A stretch of 10,347 nucleotides of DNA from NCBI GenBank assembly GCA_965370045.1, contig CBDUSI010000139.1, positions 1-10,347 of the forward strand, given 5' to 3'. How positions within the stretch are numbered: the stretch's first letter is position 1; each line of letters starts with the position of its first letter. The translations under genes and the position numbers were made by a program. The notes beneath the pieces were generated by a model, which saw only the letters and a list, made by a program, of their open reading frames with translations, was not told the origin of the DNA and did not search any database. Shown one piece after another: positions 6,959-10,347 of the stretch. This DNA is from CAZONU01 sp965370045. GTDB lineage: Bacteria > Planctomycetota > SZUA-567 > JAKLDR01.

Positions 6959-7957
6959 ATGAGCCAAGCCATCGCAACATATTCCACCGAGAGAGCCGGC
7001 TGGCGCGAGCTGGTCATCGAGAACGACCTCTTGCGAGTCACCTCGCTGCCCGGCTACGGCGGGTGGATTCTCTCGGCGTTCTTCAAGCCGCGCGGCGTTG
7101 AGATTCTCTGCCAGGCCCCGCGCGGGGTGATCCACAAGGATGACAGCCCGGTGGTAACCGACCCGCTGTACCTCTACCGGGCGCGCTCGCCGGGTGGCTG
7201 GCCGGAGATATTCCCGCACGGCAGCGCCCCGACGCAGGTCGGTGAGGTCACCATGCCCTTCCACGGCGAGGCGGTCAACCGCGCCTGGAACTGCGAGGTC
7301 CTCGAGTCCGGCGGTGAGGAAGCCATCGCCCGCCTGACCCTCGAATGCCACCTGATGCCCCTGCGCATCGAGCGGGTCATGCGCATGTCCGCCGACCGGG
7401 CGGCGCTGGTGCTGGAGGAGACCGCCACCAACTACTCCGGCGAGCCGGTGGACTTCATGTGGGGGCATCATCCTATCTTCGGCCCGCCGCTAATGGCCGG
7501 CGGAACGAAGATATTCGCCCCCGCGGCGCGCTCGCTGACTACCGATCGCGAGCCGGCCGGCTGGCCGGAGCACGATGGCCAGGACCTCTCGCTCTGCCCG
7601 CCCGAGGGGGCCGGGACCAGCGAGATGTTCTACCTCGACCAGTTGAAAGCCGGCTGGGCGGCGATCGTCAACCGCGAACTCAAGCTCGGCGCGGCGCTGG
7701 CCTGGGACCTGGAGACTTTTCCATTCGCCTGGATCTGGCGCGAGTGCGGCGGCGCGACGGGCTATCCCGCCCACGGGCGGACCTACGGCGTGGCCATCGA
7801 GCCCTTCAGCAGCCTGCCCGGTGCCCGCGAGCGCGGCGAGCGCCTGCTGCACCTGGCCGGCGGCGAGAGCCTGGCCACCCGCTTGGTCTTCAGCGCCTTC
7901 GAGGGCCTGACCGATGTAACCGGCGTGTCTCCCCAGGGCGAGGTCGCCGGCGCCTGA
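6959..7957 (+). CDS. Aldose 1-epimerase-like (galactose mutarotase fold) protein
   Basis: A 332-residue soluble protein with the features of the galactose mutarotase-like superfamily (aldose-1-epimerases and DUF4432-type relatives), which bind sugars in a beta-sandwich. No signal peptide is seen, so it is probably cytoplasmic. Matching stretches: SLPGYGGWILSAFF (29-42), GGWPEIFPHGS (79-89), MPFHGEAVNRAW (99-110), DFMWGHHPIFGPP (165-177) and YGVAIEPFSS (276-285). By analogy with GalM, His102, His170 or His171 and Glu281 are the likely catalytic His, His and Glu, so an active mutarotase is possible; the sugar is not identifiable. It starts 12 bases after the MEMO stop with AGGAG 9 bases upstream, making it the likely fourth gene of the ECF operon. 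Its stop converges with that of the - strand gene, 15 bases away. A non-enzymatic sugar-binding role is an alternative. Confidence 0.82.
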   Translation: MSQAIATYSTERAGWRELVIENDLLRVTSLPGYGGWILSAFFKPRGVEILCQAPRGVIHKDDSPVVTDPLYLYRARSPGGWPEIFPHGSAPTQVGEVTMPFHGEAVNRAWNCEVLESGGEEAIARLTLECHLMPLRIERVMRMSADRAALVLEETATNYSGEPVDFMWGHHPIFGPPLMAGGTKIFAPAARSLTTDREPAGWPEHDGQDLSLCPPEGAGTSEMFYLDQLKAGWAAIVNRELKLGAALAWDLETFPFAWIWRECGGATGYPAHGRTYGVAIEPFSSLPGARERGERLLHLAGGESLATRLVFSAFEGLTDVTGVSPQGEVAGA

Positions 7958-7977
7958 GGCCCGGAGCCGCGCTCAGG
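7953..7977. terminator. Possible shared stem-loop between convergent genes
   Basis: CCTGAG (7953-7958) and CTCAGG (7972-7977) form a perfect 6-bp inverted repeat with a 13-base GC-rich loop. It contains both TGA stop codons, 7955-7957 on + and 7973-7975 on -. The location suits a bidirectional terminator, but no T-run follows on either strand, so this is weak. Confidence 0.22.
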
Positions 7978-8965
7978 GCCCGTCGCGGGGGGACCAACCA
8001 CTTTCACCACCAAGGCACCAAGGCATCAAGTTGGAGCCCGGGTCGCGGGAGAGCGCGCAGCCTTCGCGAGCGTCTTCCGCCGCGTTCAAGCCCTCAAGGT
8101 TCTTCGTGTCTTGGTGTCTTGGTGGTTGATTTGCTCTTGCCCAATGCATGTGGCGCCTGTGAACCAGCAGCGTCCGTCCCGCGCGGGCGGCGAGCTTGGG
8201 GTCGAAGCCGACTACGAAGTCGAGCAGCCTGTTAATCGCCAGTGATGCGCCGAACTGGGCGGCGGTCCTTCTCGCTGTTGGATAGGCTTTGTCCCAGGCT
8301 TTCGCGTAGATGAAGGCCCAGCGGGTTACTTCTTCCCGGGGGTGGCCGACTTCGCCGGCAATCGTGATGTAGTCGGCGCCGTGGGCCACGCGGTGCGTCG
8401 CATAGGTGATGCGGCGCCGCAGTTCTTCCGGCGCTTCCTTTTCACCACCAAGGCACCAAGGCACCAAGTTGGAGCCCGGGTCGCGGGAGAGCGCGCTGGC
8501 TTCGCGAGCGGCTTCCGCCGCGTTGGAGCCCTCAAGGTTCTTGGTGTCTTTGTGTCTTGGTGGTTGATAACGTCTTCGCTCGACGTGGCGGCGGTGTATC
8601 AAGAGTTCGCGCGCGGCCTTCTCGGCGGCGGTTTCGTCGTCGCTTTTCAGCAACATACAAAGTCCCGCGAGGGTCTCGCCCTCGGCTTCGGCGAGGCGCA
8701 GCTTCTCCGCGCGTTCTGACAGCGGCCCCCAGACCTCGGGATGGTCAATGCTGAACGTAACCAGGTCGCCGATGCTGGTTCCAGTACTTTCGGCGATCAG
8801 TTCCCAGGACGCGCCCCGCGCGCGCATTCGCGCGGCGTCGATCAGGACTTCCCGGGGGAAGGGAACATCTTTTTCAACCGCCAAGGCGCCAAGGCTCGGA
8901 GAACGAGGTTCCTCTCCCTCGCGGGGAGCGTCTGCCGATGGACCTGGTCTGTTATCCGCGATCAA
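7973..8965 (-). CDS. Tandem HTH-like helical-domain protein with in-frame repeat elements
   Basis: About 330 residues from a TTG at 8965; function unknown. Two diverged copies of a ~100-residue helical domain are visible. Domain 1 (about 33-132) contains ARGASWELIAESTG and ends LLIHRRHVERRR. Domain 2 (about 176-278) contains AHGADYITIAGEVGHP and ends LLVHRRHMHWAR. The early GxxxxxIAxxxG pattern looks like a helix-turn-helix, and the helical part that follows recalls small-terminase or phBC6A51-type proteins, suggesting DNA binding. Residues 133-175 and 279-321 are encoded by near-identical 129-bp repeat elements, and residues 1-32 lie in a third. They read as low-complexity linkers (PPRHKDTKNLEG at the start, PWCLGGE at the end). 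Codon use in the domains has strong GC3 bias, which supports real coding on this strand. The start is uncertain: the TTG at 8965 has AAGGA 9 bases upstream, GTG at 9094 and TTG at 9139 (with AGGAGGAG nearby) are in-frame alternatives, but 9031-9139 looks non-coding. The frame stays open to 9451, into the opposing lipoprotein gene; I regard that extension as chance. Confidence 0.6.
   Translation of the reverse strand: MIADNRPGPSADAPREGEEPRSPSLGALAVEKDVPFPREVLIDAARMRARGASWELIAESTGTSIGDLVTFSIDHPEVWGPLSERAEKLRLAEAEGETLAGLCMLLKSDDETAAEKAARELLIHRRHVERRRYQPPRHKDTKNLEGSNAAEAAREASALSRDPGSNLVPWCLGGEKEAPEELRRRITYATHRVAHGADYITIAGEVGHPREEVTRWAFIYAKAWDKAYPTARRTAAQFGASLAINRLLDFVVGFDPKLAARAGRTLLVHRRHMHWARANQPPRHQDTKNLEGLNAAEDAREGCALSRDPGSNLMPWCLGGESGWSPRDGP
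8002..8130. repeat. Palindromic-ended repeat element, copy A (129 bp)
   Basis: Begins TTTCACCACCAAGGCACC and ends GTGTCTTGGTGGTTGAT. The ends are imperfect inverted repeats of about 29 bp built from CACCAAG units, around a GC-rich core. It differs from copy B at 8 of 129 positions by my count. It supplies the last ~43 codons before the 9-residue tail of the - strand gene, and its length (43 x 3) keeps the frame. Such CCACCAAG-type dispersed repeats are, to my recollection, common in some environmental bacteria; I have not searched for this one. Confidence 0.85.
8440..8568. repeat. Palindromic-ended repeat element, copy B (129 bp)
   Basis: The same 129-bp length and same orientation as copy A, with ends that match each other at 23 of 29 positions as an inverted repeat; two of the six mismatches are G-U pairs in RNA. 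It lies between the two helical domains of the - strand gene and is read in the same frame as copy A, without a stop. The flanks of copies A and B share no obvious identity, so the similarity stops at the element edges. Confidence 0.87.
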
Positions 8966-9030
8966 GGTTACTGGTCCTTCTTGGCGTCTTGGCGGTTCAA
9001 TAGCTCTCCGCGTCTTGGCGGTTAGAAAAA
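8870..9030. repeat. Related repeat element, copy C (about 161 bp, different subtype)
   Basis: The left end TTTTTCAACCGCCAAGG at 8870 mirrors the right end, which on the - strand reads TTTTTCTAACCGCCAAG from 9030. Inside, GCGTCTTGGCGGTT occurs twice (8984-8997 and 9010-9023), so the right end is doubled. It uses CGCCAAG units where copies A and B use CACCAAG, and the core is different. Its inner half is open in the frame of the - strand gene (PPRRQEG corresponds to PPRHQDT in copy A) and it abuts the first helical domain. It may cover the gene's original start. Confidence 0.75.
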
Positions 9031-9175
9031 GTACCCCCTCATAAGTACTATGAGCACCTGTCCACGAAGCCGGGCGGCGCGGGCCGTAAGTCACGCAGTC
9101 TCGGCCCGTGAAATTCTCATTTTTCCCGACTTTGGCCAAGCAGGGAAACTCCTCCTGAACGCTTTCACCAAGCCC
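9031..9175. other. Divergent intergenic region with inverted repeats
   Basis: This stretch separates copy C and the - strand gene from the lipoprotein promoter. CTCATA-agtac-TATGAG is a 6-bp dyad at 9038-9054. CGGGCCG (9080-9086) and CGGCCCG (9102-9108) form a perfect 7-bp stem around a 15-base loop; a TTTTT run follows at 9120-9124. On the - strand AGGAGGAG (9149-9156) looks like a strong Shine-Dalgarno with an in-frame TTG at 9139, but the codons after it do not look coding. The region could hold operators or leader structures for either divergent gene. Confidence 0.4.
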
Positions 9176-9205
9176 TTGTGACCACAGGGCTTGCTGGGCT
9201 ATAAT
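9176..9205 (+). promoter_or_regulatory. Promoter of the lipoprotein gene
   Basis: A perfect TATAAT at 9200-9205 lies 18 bases after TTGTGA (9176-9181, 4 of 6 match to TTGACA). Transcription would start near 9212, giving a leader of about 24 bases with GGAGGT at 9225-9230, five bases before the ATG at 9236. On the other strand the same box reads TATTAT and might serve the - strand gene, but no -35 accompanies it. Confidence 0.6.
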
Positions 9206-9235
9206 ACCTATGGACCGGAAGGGTGGAGGTAGGCT

Positions 9236-10309
9236 ATGAGACGGAAGAGAATGCGCAGATTCGGGCTCCTTGCAGCGGCTCTTCTTCTCGGGGGCATGGC
9301 AGGCTGCAGTAAGGACGCCGCCAGGAAGGCGGGAAACGGCAAGAAGAAAGAGACCGCCCCATACCCCATAACGACAAACTCCGCCCGCAACGTCTACTTC
9401 TACCTGCTTGCACCGGACAAGGAAGAGCGCAGTGGGTTGCTCACCTGCCACCGCTTACGAAACGTAGGTTGGTCCTATGTCGCAATGTTCCAGCTGGCTG
9501 CGGACTACAAGCAGAAGCACGGTGTCCCCGCGCCACAGCGGGCAGGGGATCCTGTCTCCCTCGTTGGCCGATTGTCCAGGACGGTTTCGAAATACGAGTT
9601 CTTTCAACCAGGAGCCGTGTCGATAAAGGGCAACACGATCAAGATCCCCGTCAAGTACGTGCGCTACATAGGAATCACATATCCAGACGGCATGCCCGGT
9701 CTGGCTCGGCGTGGTGACATATCCCGCACTGTCTACTTCAGAGCCAAACTCTCTGCGCTTCCGCCGGGCAAGTATTCGGCAGAGGTCACCTTCAAGAACT
9801 ACACATATCAAGGGGACAAGTCGAAGATCAAGCGTGACCGCACGCGTGTATCATTTCAGCCCCTGACCTGCAAGTTCGAGGTGCGGAAGGCGGAGAAGAT
9901 ATCCTGGGGCAAGGTGGTGAATGGTCTGCAAGCTGGCATTTCCCTTCGGGAGACTTCTAGGGGGACCGCTAGACCAGCTGCTCCCATTCCTCCGCACAAG
10001 CACTCCGGGGAGCCCATCGTGTTCCGCGTTTACGTCCGCAATGTTGGGACTAGGCCGGCCAAGATTCTCGGTCTATCTGCCGGGTGGAGGCTCTGGCAGC
10101 CCTTGGAGGAACTGACGGTAAGCGTCGCCGGCAAGAGGCGTCAATTTGAGGGCGGTGTCCCCCACCGTATCATGAGGCCCCTTCTGCAGAATTACGTTAA
10201 CCTGAAGCCGGGTGAAACCCAGTCCGCTGAACGTTCCTTGGTGCCGACCGACTGGGGGCTCCGTCCGGGCCAGAATGCAGGCGTGGTCTTTGTGCTAGGC
10301 CCTGTCTGA
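9236..10309 (+). CDS. Putative lipoprotein with C-terminal beta-sandwich domain
   Basis: A complete 357-residue protein predicted to be a membrane-anchored lipoprotein. Residues 1-8 are basic (MRRKRMRR), 9-20 hydrophobic, and the lipobox is MAGC with Cys24 as the acylated residue, followed by a Lys/Ala/Asp-rich tether. The middle (about 45-215) holds beta-rich stretches such as YFYLLAPDKEERSG and LPPGKYSAEVTFKNYTYQG. The C-terminal part starts at WGKVVNGLQAGISL (about 222-235) and continues with EPIVFRVYVRNVGTRPAKIL and an LKPGETQSAERSL turn. I associate this Ig-like pattern with secreted planctomycete proteins. No catalytic residues were recognised and the role is unknown. The start is supported by GGAGGT 5 bases upstream and by the promoter. 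G+C and third-position bias are visibly lower than in the genes at 388-7957, which may mean a different origin or relaxed codon selection. It is divergent from the repeat-bearing gene and shows no operon partner. Confidence 0.83.
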   Translation: MRRKRMRRFGLLAAALLLGGMAGCSKDAARKAGNGKKKETAPYPITTNSARNVYFYLLAPDKEERSGLLTCHRLRNVGWSYVAMFQLAADYKQKHGVPAPQRAGDPVSLVGRLSRTVSKYEFFQPGAVSIKGNTIKIPVKYVRYIGITYPDGMPGLARRGDISRTVYFRAKLSALPPGKYSAEVTFKNYTYQGDKSKIKRDRTRVSFQPLTCKFEVRKAEKISWGKVVNGLQAGISLRETSRGTARPAAPIPPHKHSGEPIVFRVYVRNVGTRPAKILGLSAGWRLWQPLEELTVSVAGKRRQFEGGVPHRIMRPLLQNYVNLKPGETQSAERSLVPTDWGLRPGQNAGVVFVLGPV

Positions 10310-10347
10310 CAATCGCCTGAAGTATAGGCGGATCATGGCCAGCTTGA

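Noticed and set aside
8002..9030. Possible CRISPR array from the three similar repeats
   Set aside because: The elements are 129-161 bp with inverted-repeat ends, spaced by about 300 bp of coding sequence; there are no short regular repeats and no cas genes.
9210..9239. Nine-codon upstream ORF whose TGA overlaps the lipoprotein ATG
   Set aside because: The predicted transcript start is near 9212, inside or after its ATG, so it is probably not on the mRNA.
7973..9451. A single 492-residue - strand protein
   Set aside because: The upstream third runs through the intergenic region and into the oppositely oriented lipoprotein gene, with no coding character; only the part below about 8965 is supported.
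10314..10330. CGCCT/AGGCG hairpin after the lipoprotein stop as a terminator
   Set aside because: A 5-bp stem with no T-tract after it; could be chance.

Overview
This is a GC-rich bacterial window, probably from a planctomycete or a related PVC-type or uncultured lineage. I infer this from protein style: a giant membrane-anchored double von Willebrand factor A (VWA) / amidotransferase-like protein, an ECF sigma factor paired with a zinc-finger anti-sigma that carries a FecR-like sensor domain, and a lipoprotein ending in a 'WGK..NGLQAG' beta-sandwich domain. I could not confirm the taxonomy without a search. Shine-Dalgarno sequences are mostly canonical (GGAGG / AGGAG).

Layout. Positions 1-387 hold no convincing gene, only small hairpins and a pair of GTAC-rich boxes. 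A + strand pair follows: a VWA/GATase-like membrane protein (388-3060) and a GlcD-type FAD-linked 2-hydroxyacid oxidase (3066-4649), five bases apart. After 67 bases with a sigma-70-like promoter comes a compact + strand operon: ECF sigma factor (4717-5325), its transmembrane zinc-finger anti-sigma factor (5322-6143, ATGA overlap), a MEMO-family protein (6140-6946, GTGA overlap), and an aldose-1-epimerase-like protein (6959-7957). The first three are translationally coupled and the fourth starts 12 bases later.

A gene on the - strand (about 8965 down to 7973) converges on that operon. It encodes two diverged tandem helical, helix-turn-helix-like domains. Three palindromic-ended repeat elements (8002-8130, 8440-8568, 8870-9030) surround and separate the domains in the order repeat-domain-repeat-domain-repeat. 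All three are read in the same frame and contain no stop in it. The first two are about 94% identical, while the domains they follow are only weakly similar. This is the most unusual part of the window. It resembles in principle the Rickettsia palindromic elements that insert into protein genes.

A divergent intergenic region (about 9031-9235) with inverted repeats and a perfect TATAAT box leads to a complete lipoprotein gene (9236-10309) with visibly lower G+C.

How the genes may work together: the sigma/anti-sigma pair is a membrane signalling switch, and the MEMO and epimerase-like proteins are probably expressed with it. The VWA protein may be a periplasm-facing scaffold. The oxidase is a separate metabolic enzyme whose partner subunits are not visible here.
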